DNA from: an uncultured bacterium
GTDB lineage: Bacteria > Krumholzibacteriota > Krumholzibacteriia > LZORAL124-64-63
DNA: 64,000 nucleotides
Direction of reading: 5' to 3'
Assembly (NCBI GenBank): GCA_937864225.1
Contig: CALMJK010000018.1
Coordinates: forward strand, 62,001 to 126,000
Shown here: piece after piece, positions 25,253 through 35,000 of the stretch
How the letters are laid out: each line of letters begins with the position of its first letter
Position numbering within the stretch: the stretch's first letter is position 1
The notes under the pieces: generated by a model
Seen by the model: the letters and a program-made list of their open reading frames with translations, nothing else
Told to the model about the DNA's origin: nothing
Database searches by the model: none
Position numbers and translations under genes: made by a program

Positions 25253-27295
25253 ATGAAGAAGATGGCCAGGATTCGAGGCTTGGTCTGCGCGGGTGTTGTT
25301 GTCCTGGGCGCGAGCGTCGCGCTTGGGCAAACCGCGGGATCCATCCTGGGCTGGGGCGACCAGGTCGTCGTGGCTGAAACAGCCGTCGACAGTCTCGTGG
25401 CGATCGCGGGGGGCTGGGGCCACAGCCTGGGCGTCAGTCCCGCCACCGCGGCTGCGGCCTGGGGGGACAACGCCGCCGGCCAGTGCGACATCCCCTCGCC
25501 GGAGGCCGGTTACAGGGCGGTCGGCGCGGGGCGGGACCACAGCGTGGCTCTCAGGCTGGACGGATCGGTCGCCGCCTGGGGAGACAACAGCGATGGCCAG
25601 TGCAACCTGCCCGCGCCCAATGCTGGCTTCGTCGCCGTCGCGGCGGGCGGCTATCACAATCTGGCTCTGAAATCCGATGGCTCGATCGTGGCCTGGGGCG
25701 AAGCAGGACTGGGCCAGTGTAGTGTTCCCTGGCCCAACAGCGGTTGGGCGGCGATCTCGGGCGGCATGTATTTCAGCCTGGGTTTGAAGCTCGATGGCAC
25801 GATCGTGGGCTGGGGGTCGAACTCCGTCGGCCAGTGCACTGTCCCTGCCCCGAACGAGGATTTCGTGGCCGTGGCGGCCGGCGGTTTCCACTCGCTGGGG
25901 CTGAGGGCCGATGGGACAGTCGTGGCCTGGGGGTCCAACACCTATGGGCAGTGCACCGTGCCGGAACCGAACGCGGAGTTCGTGGCCATCGCCGGCGGCG
26001 GCTACCACAGCCTGGGGCTCAAGTCGGATGGGACGGTCGTGGCGTGGGGGCGCAACGACTCAGGCCAGTGCAGCGTGCCACCGTCCGGCGGCCACTGCTG
26101 CGCGCTCGCCGGCGGTGGTTTTCACAGTCTGGCGGTCAGGACGGATGGGACCCTTCTGGCCTGGGGATCGAATGCCGATGGCCAGTGCAACGTGCCGCCG
26201 CCGAACGCGGATTTCGCGGCCGTCGGCAGTGGCTGGTACCACGGCCTGGGATTGCGGTCCGACGGAACGATCGCGGCCTGGGGACTGAACACGTCGGGTC
26301 AATGCAATGTCCCCGCACCGAACGAGGGCTTCACGGGCGTTGCGGGCGGCTATTTTCATAGCCTGGGCCTGCAGGCTGACGGCGTGATCGTGGCCTGGGG
26401 GGACAACACGTCTGGCCAGTGCAACATTCCGACACCGAATGTCGACTTCGTGGCCGCGGCCGGAGGCCAGTACCACAGCTTGGGTTTGAAGTCGGGTGGG
26501 ACGATCGTTGCCTGGGGGCAGAACAGCAATTATCAGTGCAACGTCCCGGCGCCAAACGAGGGCTTCGTAGGCATTGCCGCGGGGGCCGTCCATAGTCTAG
26601 GCCTGAGGTCCGATGGAACGATCGTGGCCTGGGGTTCCAACACTTATGGGCAGTGCACGGTGCCGTCGCCGAACGCTGACTTCGTGGCGGTGGCGGCGGG
26701 CGAGCGGCACAGCCTGGGCCTGAAATCGGACGGGACGGTCGTGGCCTGGGGATTGAACGTCTCGGGCCAGTGCAATGTGCCGGCGCCAAACGCGAATTTC
26801 GTGGCGGTCGCCGGCGGCTATGATCACACCGTGGCGACGAAGAGCGACGGGACGGTCGTGGCCTGGGGTTCCGACACGTATGGGCAGTGCGCCGTCCCTC
26901 AGCCGAACGACAATTTCGTGGCTCCGGCGGGGGGCAGATACCACAGTCTGGCTCTGCGCAGGATGTCGCTGACGCCCGTCGCGGAGCCAGTCGCCCCGGA
27001 GACGCCCGGCGTCGCGCTGCTCAGGATCGAATCCTTGGCGCCCAATCCATTCAATCCGTCCACTGAGATCATCTTCGAGACCAGCAGGGCGGGCGAAGTG
27101 AACCTTGAGGTCTATGACGCGGGCGGCAGACGCGCCAAGATGGTGTTCCTTGGCGTATTGGGAACGGGCCGGCACCGCGTGCGCTGGTACGGACGCGGCG
27201 CCGACGGCGGCGCGCTGCCATCGGGCGTGTACCTAGTGCGCCTGCGTCATGCCGCCGGAGAATCACGCGCGGTGAAGGCGGTCCTGGTCCGCTGA
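25253..27295 (+). CDS. secreted 13-repeat RCC1-like protein with FlgD-like C-terminal domain
   Basis: 680 residues. Signal peptide to about residue 26 (ALGQ). Thirteen 39-residue repeats follow (core AWGxNxxGQCxVPxPNxxFVAVAAGxxHSLGLKSDGTV), expected to form beta-propellers; the invariant Cys after GQ is unusual for RCC1 and gives 13 spaced cysteines. The tail starts at PNPFNPSTEIIF and ends VKAVLVR, the FlgD/T9SS-like sorting-type domain. Probably exported and surface-linked; function unknown. GAGAGGGGG precedes the ATG. Confidence 0.88.
   Translation: MKKMARIRGLVCAGVVVLGASVALGQTAGSILGWGDQVVVAETAVDSLVAIAGGWGHSLGVSPATAAAAWGDNAAGQCDIPSPEAGYRAVGAGRDHSVALRLDGSVAAWGDNSDGQCNLPAPNAGFVAVAAGGYHNLALKSDGSIVAWGEAGLGQCSVPWPNSGWAAISGGMYFSLGLKLDGTIVGWGSNSVGQCTVPAPNEDFVAVAAGGFHSLGLRADGTVVAWGSNTYGQCTVPEPNAEFVAIAGGGYHSLGLKSDGTVVAWGRNDSGQCSVPPSGGHCCALAGGGFHSLAVRTDGTLLAWGSNADGQCNVPPPNADFAAVGSGWYHGLGLRSDGTIAAWGLNTSGQCNVPAPNEGFTGVAGGYFHSLGLQADGVIVAWGDNTSGQCNIPTPNVDFVAAAGGQYHSLGLKSGGTIVAWGQNSNYQCNVPAPNEGFVGIAAGAVHSLGLRSDGTIVAWGSNTYGQCTVPSPNADFVAVAAGERHSLGLKSDGTVVAWGLNVSGQCNVPAPNANFVAVAGGYDHTVATKSDGTVVAWGSDTYGQCAVPQPNDNFVAPAGGRYHSLALRRMSLTPVAEPVAPETPGVALLRIESLAPNPFNPSTEIIFETSRAGEVNLEVYDAGGRRAKMVFLGVLGTGRHRVRWYGRGADGGALPSGVYLVRLRHAAGESRAVKAVLVR
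25457..26977 (+). repeat. 13 tandem 117-bp coding repeats (RCC1)
   Basis: Period 117 bases (39 codons), each starting at an AWG or GWG codon triplet. The repeats run unbroken with no insertions. They are similar but not identical at DNA level, so expansion is not very recent. Prone to assembly collapse. Confidence 0.85.
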
Positions 27296-27330
27296 CCCGG
27301 TCGCCGGCAGGGAAGCCGCCGAAGCCGGCG

Positions 27331-28680
27331 CTAGGGACCGTCACGAGCCACCCGGCGCACGGCGACCAGGGTGATGTCGTCCGCCTGCTCAGTGCCTTCC
27401 GCGTGTTCCCTCACGGCCGCGACGATCGCGGCGACGGCCGCGGCGGCGCTCTGCCGGCTTGCGCGGTGGAGCAGTTCCGTCAGGCGCTGGAGCCCGAACG
27501 GCTCCTCGGCGCGGTTCGTGGCGTCGGTCACGCCGTCGGAGTAGATGACGAGGAGGTCGCCCGGCCCCAGCGTGAGCGAGCTGCCGGCATACGGGAAATC
27601 CTCGAGAATACCCAGGACCAGGCCGCCGCCGGCGAGAGACTCCGGTGCGTCGCAGCCGGCGCGCAGCAGCAGCGGACGCTCGTGCCCCGCGTTGCAGTAC
27701 CGCAGCTCGTGCGTCGCGGGATCGAGCACACCGTAGAAAAGCGTCGTGAACTTCTCCGGGTCCGTGCACTGGCACAGCAACCGGTTCGACCAGGTCACGC
27801 ACACCTCGGGCCGCTCATTGAAGCGGGCTTGTCCGCGCAGCGTGGCCTGCAAATTGGCCATCAGCAGAGCCGCCGGCAGCCCCTTGCCCGACACGTCTCC
27901 CAGACACAGCGCCCACGACCCGCCCACGGTGGGGACGAAATCGAAGTAGTCGCCGCCCACCTCCTGCGCCGGCAAGCTGACGCCGGCCACGTCGTAGCCA
28001 GGAATTCTGGGCGGCGCCTGGGGCAGCAGGCCGAGCTGGATGTCGCGCGCCAGCCGCAGTTGCTCGCGCACGAGGGCGAGCTGCCGCTCCTGCTCGGCCA
28101 GACGCGCGTTTTCCAGCAGCTGGGCCGACTGCGAGGCCATGATCGACAGCAGCCGCTGGTCTTCCTCCGTGAATCCTCCCTCATCCTGCTTGTTGAAGGC
28201 CATCAAGATGCCGATCAGCTCCGACTTCACCACCATCGGCACCAACAGCACCGAGCGCACGTCGCGCTGGCGGCACAGCTCGCGCAAACGCGGGTCGTGG
28301 CACGGGTCGTTGGAAAGCAGCGGCTGGCGGTGCGCCTGCATCATCCCTAGCATCATGCGCTTGTCGAGCGCCACGGCCTCGTGGCCGGCTCGCGACCCGC
28401 GGTCGCGGGCGATGGTCTGCATGGGGTCGCCGCCGCCGCCGCGGTCGCTGGGCTCGACGATCTTGATGTCGGCCTCGTCGGCGCCGACGGCGCGGCGGGC
28501 GCGGCGGACGATCTTTCCCATGATGTCGTCGAGCGTGGGCGCGCGGCTGATGGAGAGCGCGAGCTCGTTCAGGATCTCGAGTTCGTGCTTGGCGCGCCGA
28601 AGTCGATGCACCTCCGCCTCGAGAGCGGCGTCGGTCGCTCGACCGCGCGATTCCGACGGCTGAGGCGGGCCGGCCATCAT
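27331..28680 (-). CDS. GAF-SpoIIE (RsbU-like) PP2C phosphatase
   Basis: 449 residues. A short coiled coil (residues about 15-40) is followed by a GAF sensor (about 45-200) and a SpoIIE/PP2C-family catalytic domain: ARDIQLGLLPQ, VGGDYFDF (metal-binding Asp), LGDVSGKGLPAALLMA, YCNAGHERPLL, IYSDGVTDATN and TEQADDITLVAVR. Such enzymes dephosphorylate anti-anti-sigma factors in partner-switching. GGAGGAGG precedes ATGATG. A paralogue lies just upstream (28796-30844). Confidence 0.9.
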   Translation of the reverse strand: MMAGPPQPSESRGRATDAALEAEVHRLRRAKHELEILNELALSISRAPTLDDIMGKIVRRARRAVGADEADIKIVEPSDRGGGGDPMQTIARDRGSRAGHEAVALDKRMMLGMMQAHRQPLLSNDPCHDPRLRELCRQRDVRSVLLVPMVVKSELIGILMAFNKQDEGGFTEEDQRLLSIMASQSAQLLENARLAEQERQLALVREQLRLARDIQLGLLPQAPPRIPGYDVAGVSLPAQEVGGDYFDFVPTVGGSWALCLGDVSGKGLPAALLMANLQATLRGQARFNERPEVCVTWSNRLLCQCTDPEKFTTLFYGVLDPATHELRYCNAGHERPLLLRAGCDAPESLAGGGLVLGILEDFPYAGSSLTLGPGDLLVIYSDGVTDATNRAEEPFGLQRLTELLHRASRQSAAAAVAAIVAAVREHAEGTEQADDITLVAVRRVARDGP

Positions 28681-28795
28681 CGGGCCTCCTCCCCCGCGGG
28701 GTTCCAGGGCGGCGGCGGGGGACAGCTTCAGAATACCGCAACGGCCGGCGAACAACCAGGAGCGCGAACCGGTCGCCGCGCGCGGCGGCGGAGCG

Positions 28796-30844
28796 CTAGC
28801 GCACCTTGATCGCCAAGGCGGTGAAGTCGTCCTCCTGCGCCTGGCCGCCGAGGTGGGCGCGGGCCGTCTCGCAGACCGCCGTCGCGATCTTGGCCGCGCC
28901 GGCGTGCCGCTGGGCGCATGCCGCCCGCAGGGCCCTCTCGCCGCCGAAGTGCTCACCCGCGGGCGAACGCGCCTCCAGGATCCCGTCGGTCAGCAAGAGG
29001 ACGAGGTCTCCCGGCTCCAGGGTCGTCGCGCAACCGGCCTTGAATTCGGCGCCGTCCAGGACGGCCAGCGGCAGGGACGTGCTAGGGAGGGTTCGTTTGA
29101 GATTGCAGGCGGCGTCCAGCACGTAGCCGGTCGGATGGCCTGCACTGACGTAGTCCAGCCGGCGCGTCTGCGTGTCGATCCGCGCCAGGATGACCGTGAC
29201 GAACTGTTCGGTCTCGGTTTCTTGGGTGAGGATGGCATTGGCGCGCGCGAGGATCTCGTGGATGTCCAGCCCCATGCTGGCCAGCGTGCGCAGATAGGCG
29301 TGCGTGGAGGCCATCAGCAGGGCCGTGCTGAAGCCATGCCCGCTGACGTCGCCGACGACCAGCAGCAGGGATCCGTCGGGAGCCGTGAAGTAGTCGAAGT
29401 GGTCGCCGGCGGCGAAGTCGGCGGGCCGATAGGCACCGGCGATGTCGAAGCCCGGCAGGTCGGGCGGAGCTTCGGGCAGGATCTTCTCCTGGATCCTCTG
29501 GGCCGCCCTCAGCTGGGATTCCTGATAGCGGAGGGATTCCTCGGTCTGCTTGCGGCTGGTGATGTCGATGTGCGAGCCGACCATGCGCACGGGGCGGCCG
29601 TCCTGATCCCGCACGACCGTGCCGCGGCCCAGGAACCAGCGGTAAGCGCCGTCGCGGTGCAGGAGGCGATATTCGATCTCCAACTCCGGGATCCCGCCCT
29701 CCAGATAGCGCTGCATGGTGACCAGGACCGGGCGACGGTCGTCCGGGTGCAGACGATCCTTCCATTCGGCCGGGGAGTCGCCGATTTCCTCTTCGCGACA
29801 GCCGAGCATGCTCTTCCAGCGGGGCGAATAGTAGACCGCGTCGGCGAGCATGTTCCAATCCCAGATGCCGGCGTTGGTGCCGGTGACCGCCAGGTCGAAC
29901 CGCTCGCGACTTTCGGCCAATTCCCGCTCGTACTGCTTGCGCTCGATCGTGCCCGCCAGGGCGGAGGCGACCGCCTGCAAGAAAGCGGTCTCCGCGGGGT
30001 CCTGCGCGTGTCCGTGCTGGATGTAGAGGTTGATGACCCCGTGCAGGCGCTCCCCGGACAAGATCGGCACACAGTAGTGGCCGTGGGGAGAGATGCCGTC
30101 GTAGACCACCTCGTGGTCGTGGCCGACGCAGGCGGAATGGACGACGCGGCGCGTTTGCGCGGCAAGGCCGCACAGGCATTTGCCGAAAGGCACGCGTTCG
30201 CAGCTGGCCAAGAGTGTCGCGGGCAGGCCGATCTGCGCCTTCATGAGGAGAGTCTGGGTGGCGTCGTCGGCCAGGAAGATGGCGGCCTTCTTCTCCAGGT
30301 TGAGCCAGGGCAGGTCCTGCAGGAGTTCGAGCGTTCTCTCGAGAAATGACTCCAATGAGATTGGCTCGAGGGACAGGCGCAAGATCGACGCGATGGCGCT
30401 CTGGATGTTGAGATTGGCCTGGATCTGCTGCTCTCGCTTCAGGCGCTCTGTGATGTCGCGGATGGAACTGAAGACCAGCGGACCGTCCTCGCCGTCCACG
30501 GGGCTGAGGCTGATCTCGGCCGGGAAGATGGTGCCGTCCTTGCGGCGTCCGCGCAGATCACTGCCGTTGCCCATGGGCCGGACGTGAGGATCCAGCGCAT
30601 ACCTTTGCCGATGTTCCCGGTGAGCGCTCCGCAAATCGTCCGGCACCAGAACCTCCACCGACTTGCCCACCAGCTCGCCGTGGACGTAGCCGAACAGCTT
30701 CTCGGCCTGCGGGTTGGCCATGGCGATCAAACCGCTACGGTCGGTGATCACCACCGCGTCCGGAGCCGCCTCCAGGAGCTTGCGGAAAAGGATTTCGGGG
30801 TGCCGCCGCGGCGTCCCCGCCTGCGCCGGCCGTCTGTTGCGCAT
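28796..30844 (-). CDS. PAS-GAF-PAS-SpoIIE PP2C phosphatase
   Basis: 682 residues: PAS (AAPDAVVITDRSGLI to RDITERLK, residues about 25-140), GAF (about 165-310, with a Cys pair CLCGLAAQTRR), second PAS with PAC (WDWNMLADAVYYSPRWKSMLG to SHIDITSRK, about 325-450), then SpoIIE (QRIQEKILPE, AAGDHFDYF, VGDVSGHGFSTALLMAS, VSAGHPTGYVL, LLTDGILEAR, QEDDFTALAIKV). Same output as its downstream paralogue with different sensing. ATG 30844 with GAGG is preferred over TTG 30895, which lacks a ribosome site. Confidence 0.9.
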   Translation of the reverse strand: MRNRRPAQAGTPRRHPEILFRKLLEAAPDAVVITDRSGLIAMANPQAEKLFGYVHGELVGKSVEVLVPDDLRSAHREHRQRYALDPHVRPMGNGSDLRGRRKDGTIFPAEISLSPVDGEDGPLVFSSIRDITERLKREQQIQANLNIQSAIASILRLSLEPISLESFLERTLELLQDLPWLNLEKKAAIFLADDATQTLLMKAQIGLPATLLASCERVPFGKCLCGLAAQTRRVVHSACVGHDHEVVYDGISPHGHYCVPILSGERLHGVINLYIQHGHAQDPAETAFLQAVASALAGTIERKQYERELAESRERFDLAVTGTNAGIWDWNMLADAVYYSPRWKSMLGCREEEIGDSPAEWKDRLHPDDRRPVLVTMQRYLEGGIPELEIEYRLLHRDGAYRWFLGRGTVVRDQDGRPVRMVGSHIDITSRKQTEESLRYQESQLRAAQRIQEKILPEAPPDLPGFDIAGAYRPADFAAGDHFDYFTAPDGSLLLVVGDVSGHGFSTALLMASTHAYLRTLASMGLDIHEILARANAILTQETETEQFVTVILARIDTQTRRLDYVSAGHPTGYVLDAACNLKRTLPSTSLPLAVLDGAEFKAGCATTLEPGDLVLLLTDGILEARSPAGEHFGGERALRAACAQRHAGAAKIATAVCETARAHLGGQAQEDDFTALAIKVR

Positions 30845-31081
30845 GCCCAAGCCTCGATCTGCGAGACGAAACGGTTGAGATCCCCCGTTAGTCAAGGATA
30901 AACAACACTAAATAAATCCGCTATAGGCGGTCTTGTTGCGGAAGTGTAGGTCTGTGTTTTAATTGGATAAGATGACTCTGATTTATTGGCGGGCGCGGCG
31001 GCGGCTATGGGCAGTGTCACCAAGAGCGAAAACCAGCCAGCTGACGCCGCGCTCCCATCAGACCAGATGGAGGATCGGTTC
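30845..31081. other. AT-rich divergent control region between phosphatase and DGC genes
   Basis: 237 bases; the stretch 30895-30990 is markedly AT-rich. Contains a small dyad CCGC-TATAG-GCGG near 30918-30930. Promoters for both directions are expected here but no hexamer pair is convincing. Confidence 0.45.
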
Positions 31082-31966
31082 ATGTCCTCGCGCGACGACG
31101 AATTGTGGTCGGCCCTGCGAAATTTTGAGCAGGCCATCCGGCATCACGAAGAGTGGGCCAAGGCCATCACCCGCACGGTGATCTGCCGCCTTGCGCGGGA
31201 CCAGCAAGATCTTTCAGAGCTGGCGCACCGGAATTGCCAGTTCGGGCAATGGTATTACCACCGTCTGCCGCCGGTTCTTATGGAGTTTCCCGCGATGGCG
31301 GCGGTCGCCGTCGAGCACGAGCGCATGCACCGCTTGGCGTCGCGCGTCCTGCTGGCCGCGGCCAACGAGGAAACCGTGACCACCGGCGATCACGACAGCT
31401 TCTTCGACGCCCTCGACCGGATGCGCCTGCAATTGCTCACGCTCAAGAACGAGATCGAGGACACCCTCTACAATCACGATCCGCTGACCGGCGCCGACAC
31501 CCGCATCGGCATGCTCACGAGGCTGCGGGAATTGTGGGAGTTGGCCAAGCGGGAGATCCAGACCTGCTGCGTCGCCATCATGGATCTGGACAATTTCAAG
31601 GCGATCAACGATACGCACGGGCACGTGGCCGGCGACCAAGCCCTGTCCGGTGCGGTGCACTACCTCAAGGAGCACCTGCGACCCTACGACAAGGTGTTCC
31701 GCTACGGCGGCGAGGAATTCCTCATCGCCCTGCCGGACTGCGACGAGGCGACCGCCTTGTCCGTGCTCGAGCGCATCCGCGAGGGCATGGCGACGGTGCC
31801 CATGGCCTCGAACACCGACACACCCATCCTGCTGACCGCCTCCTTCGGGATCGCCGATCTGGCGGCGGACGTGCCCATCGAGACGAGCATCGAGCGCGCC
31901 GACGCCGCCCTGTACGAGGCGAAGATCGCCGGGCGCAACCGGACCCGTGTCTGGAGGCCTCGGTGA
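31082..31966 (+). CDS. CZB-GGDEF diguanylate cyclase, DgcZ-like
   Basis: 294 residues. N-terminal chemoreceptor zinc-binding (CZB) domain with the His/Cys/His/His ligand pattern: HHEEW (about 22), NCQFGQWYY (about 53) and EHERMH (about 76-81). The GGDEF domain has DPLTGADTRIGM, DLDNFKAINDTHGH and active-site RYGGEEF, preceded five residues earlier by RPYD, an intact RxxD product-inhibition site. So it should make c-di-GMP under zinc control, like E. coli DgcZ. ATG 31082 is set by GGAGG 8 bases before. No metal transporter adjoins. Confidence 0.92.
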   Translation: MSSRDDELWSALRNFEQAIRHHEEWAKAITRTVICRLARDQQDLSELAHRNCQFGQWYYHRLPPVLMEFPAMAAVAVEHERMHRLASRVLLAAANEETVTTGDHDSFFDALDRMRLQLLTLKNEIEDTLYNHDPLTGADTRIGMLTRLRELWELAKREIQTCCVAIMDLDNFKAINDTHGHVAGDQALSGAVHYLKEHLRPYDKVFRYGGEEFLIALPDCDEATALSVLERIREGMATVPMASNTDTPILLTASFGIADLAADVPIETSIERADAALYEAKIAGRNRTRVWRPR

Positions 31967-32000
31967 CGCCGGCCGGCGCGCCCGGCGGCGCGCCAGCCCG

Positions 32001-35000
32001 TCAGCGCACGAGCATCATGCGCCGCTGCGTGACCAGATCCCCCGCCTGCAGTCGATAGACGTAGGCGCCGCTGGCCACGCTCGCGCCGCGGTCGTCGCGG
32101 CCGTCCCAGGTAGCCGAACCGGCCCCGGCGGCCTGCGGGCCGGCCACGACGGTGCGCACGAGCCTGCCCCGCAGGTCGTAAACGCGCAGGCTCATGTCGG
32201 CCTCGCTCGGCAAGACCCAGCGGATCGTCGTGGACGGGTTGAACGGATTCGGGGCGTTCGGCTCGAGCCGCAGGCGCCGCGCCGGGACGGGATCGTTCAC
32301 CGCGGTGGCCGCGCCGGGCTGGATGGTGAGGTTGTCGACGATCCAGCCCCATCCGTTGACGGCGGCGTCGGCGAAGAGCCGGAAGCGCACCAGGATCGCC
32401 TCGTCAGGCGCGAAGACCGGCGTCATGCTGATGGTGCGACGGCGCAGCATCGAGCTGTCCCCAGGCAGGCCGGCCTCGAAGGCGCTCCTCCACGCCGGAT
32501 CGGCGTTGCAGTCGTAGCCATCGGCGAACGGGAGCCAGGTCAGACCGTCCCGGCTGCCCTCCACGACCACGTAATCCCAGAAACTGGCGTCGCCGAACAC
32601 CGCGCCGGGCTCGCCCGGCTCGACCAGCGCGACCTCGTCGAAGGAAACGACAGCGTCGGTCGGCGCGACGCGGATCGGCGCCAGGAGCATGAAGGTCAGC
32701 GTGGCATTGTCCGGGTAGTTGTGCAGGGAGTGGATGGCGTTGCCGGTGAAACCGTCGTCGGGGCCGACGGAGAAGCCGACGCCGACGAAATCCCCCGCGC
32801 CGGACGCGTCGAAGTCGGCCGCGTATTCCAGCCGCGCGGGCAGCAGCGCGAAGACGGCGATCGTCTTGGTCACGGAGTCGTAGGCGATGTCGCCGAGGTG
32901 GCCGCGGGCGAACACGGCCCTCTCGCCGGCGCTCAACACCGGGATCTGCACGAGAGCATCCTGCCTCGGGACGTTGGCCGGCAGCGTTAGCGCGGGCGCT
33001 CCGTCCACGTAGACCACGGTCGAGTCGTACGCCGAGCGCAGATTCAGATCGACGCTCAACGCTCCGTCCGGGGCCTGATAGATGGCGTCGATCAGCGGCT
33101 TGTAGGTGATGCCCTCGATGAGCGAGGGCATCGTCACGGCCCAGATGCCGCGACCATGCGTGCCCAGCACGACCTCGTCCTCGACCTCGGTCAGGTCCCA
33201 GATTGACACGCTCGGCAGGCCGTTGTCGGCCAGCGCCCAGGTGGCGCCCCCGTCCAGCGACTCGACCAGGCCGATCTCGGTGCCGGCCCACAGGTGTGAC
33301 GGGTCGTCCGAGAAGACGAGCAGGTCGTAGACGGCCACGTCGGGGAATCCGTTGGTGCTGGGGGCGCCGCCCGCGAAGCCCGTGATGTCGGTCCAGGTCA
33401 GGCCGTAGTCCGTCGTGCGCAGGATCTTGGGCCGGCCGGCGAAACTGAACAGCACGTAGGCCGTCGCGGGGTCCGCGGGGTGGGTGGCCAGGCCGGAGAT
33501 GCCGCCCATCGTCACGCTCGTGTAGTTCGGGACCGCGGCGAAGGAGGCGCCGCCGTTGGTCGACAGGTGGATGCGCCCGGAGGCGTCCATGCGCGCGCCC
33601 GCCCACACCACGTCGGGATCAGCGCGCGAGATCTTCACGTCGTGGAAAGCGCTGATCGAGCCCCAGGTGGCGGAGGAGATCGCGGCCTTGGTCCAGCTCG
33701 CGCCGAAGTCGCGGGAGCGCCACACGCCGTCTCCGCCCACGGCACACAGGAAATCGGGCGACAGGTTGCTCTTGGCGATCTTGGTGATGAAGGGCGCATC
33801 TGCCGAGCCGACATCGAGGAGACCGTTGGCGGCCTCCTCCCACGACGCGCCGCCGTCCAGCGAGCGCAGCAGCCCGTTGTACTGGTAGCCGCCGATCATC
33901 AGGAGTGGATCGTCGAAGTGCCACGACGTCTCGAAGCCGTCCCCGCCGATGGCGTACATCCAGGGCGTGAGCGGGTCGGGGTCCTCCGGCGAGAACCAGG
34001 TCCCGTTGTCCTGCATGCCGCCGAAGTAGGCGCTCGCACCGGGACGCTTGTCGATGCCGTAGAATTGGGTCGTGAGCAGGCCGTCAATCGGCTGGCTCCA
34101 GTCCGACGCGGCGCTGGCCGACACACCGACGCCGCCGTCGTTGGTGTTGAGCAGGCGCCAGCCTCCGCCGCCCACCGGCAGCACGACCAGGCCGTGATGG
34201 TCGACGTGCACGGGGCCGGTGGTCAACGGGGTCGTCGTGCGGTACAGACCACCGAGCGTGATCTGGTAGAGATAGATGCCGCCCACGTACACGATGTTCG
34301 TGCTGGTTGGATCGCAGACGATGGTGTTGTCGTACCAGCCTTGCGAGCCGAGCCAGTTGTAGGCGGTTCCGGAATTGATGGTCCGGGACCAGCTCGCGCC
34401 CGCGTTGCTCGAGATCCACAGCTCCGCCTGGCTCGCGCCCTCGGCGGAGGCGTACAGCAGGCTGGTGTTGACCGGCGAGATCGCCAGCTCGAAGCGGCCA
34501 GTGAAGTCGGTGATGCCGGTGTTGATCCACGCCCACGTGTCGCCGGCGTTGGTGGATTTGAGGATGCCCGCCTCGTCCACGGTCGCGTACAGGATGTTGA
34601 AGTTCGAGGGGTCGGCCACGAGCTGCTGGATCTTCTTCACGCGGCTGTAGCTGCCGAGGGCCGTCGAAGCGAACACCTCGGTCCAGTTCAGGCCCCCGTC
34701 CGTGGACTTGAAGATGCTCGAGCGCTGCAGCACCCACTCCTTGTAGCGCCCCACGGTGGTGGCGGCCAGCACGACGTCCGGATCGACGGGGCTGACGACA
34801 AGGCGCGCCACGTTGTTGAAGGCCGGGTCGTCGATCGTCGAGGCCAAGTGCGTCCAGGTCAGGCCGCGATCGGTCGTCTTGAGGATGCCGTTGCCGTTGA
34901 TGGTGTCCACGTTGTAGAAACTCTCGCCGGTGCCGGCGTACATGACGTCGTGGTTGCTGGGGGCCATGGCCAGCGACTGCACCGACAGCACCGGGAAGCC

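Noticed and set aside
25457-26977. 117-base repeats as a CRISPR-like array
   Set aside because: They are unbroken coding repeats of 39 codons with no spacers.
30893-30895. TTG start for the PAS-GAF-PAS phosphatase
   Set aside because: No ribosome site upstream; ATG 30844 has one and keeps the full PAS domain.
30986-31081. TTG/ATG starts upstream of the diguanylate cyclase
   Set aside because: GGAGG lies ideally before ATG 31082; the added residues look non-domain.
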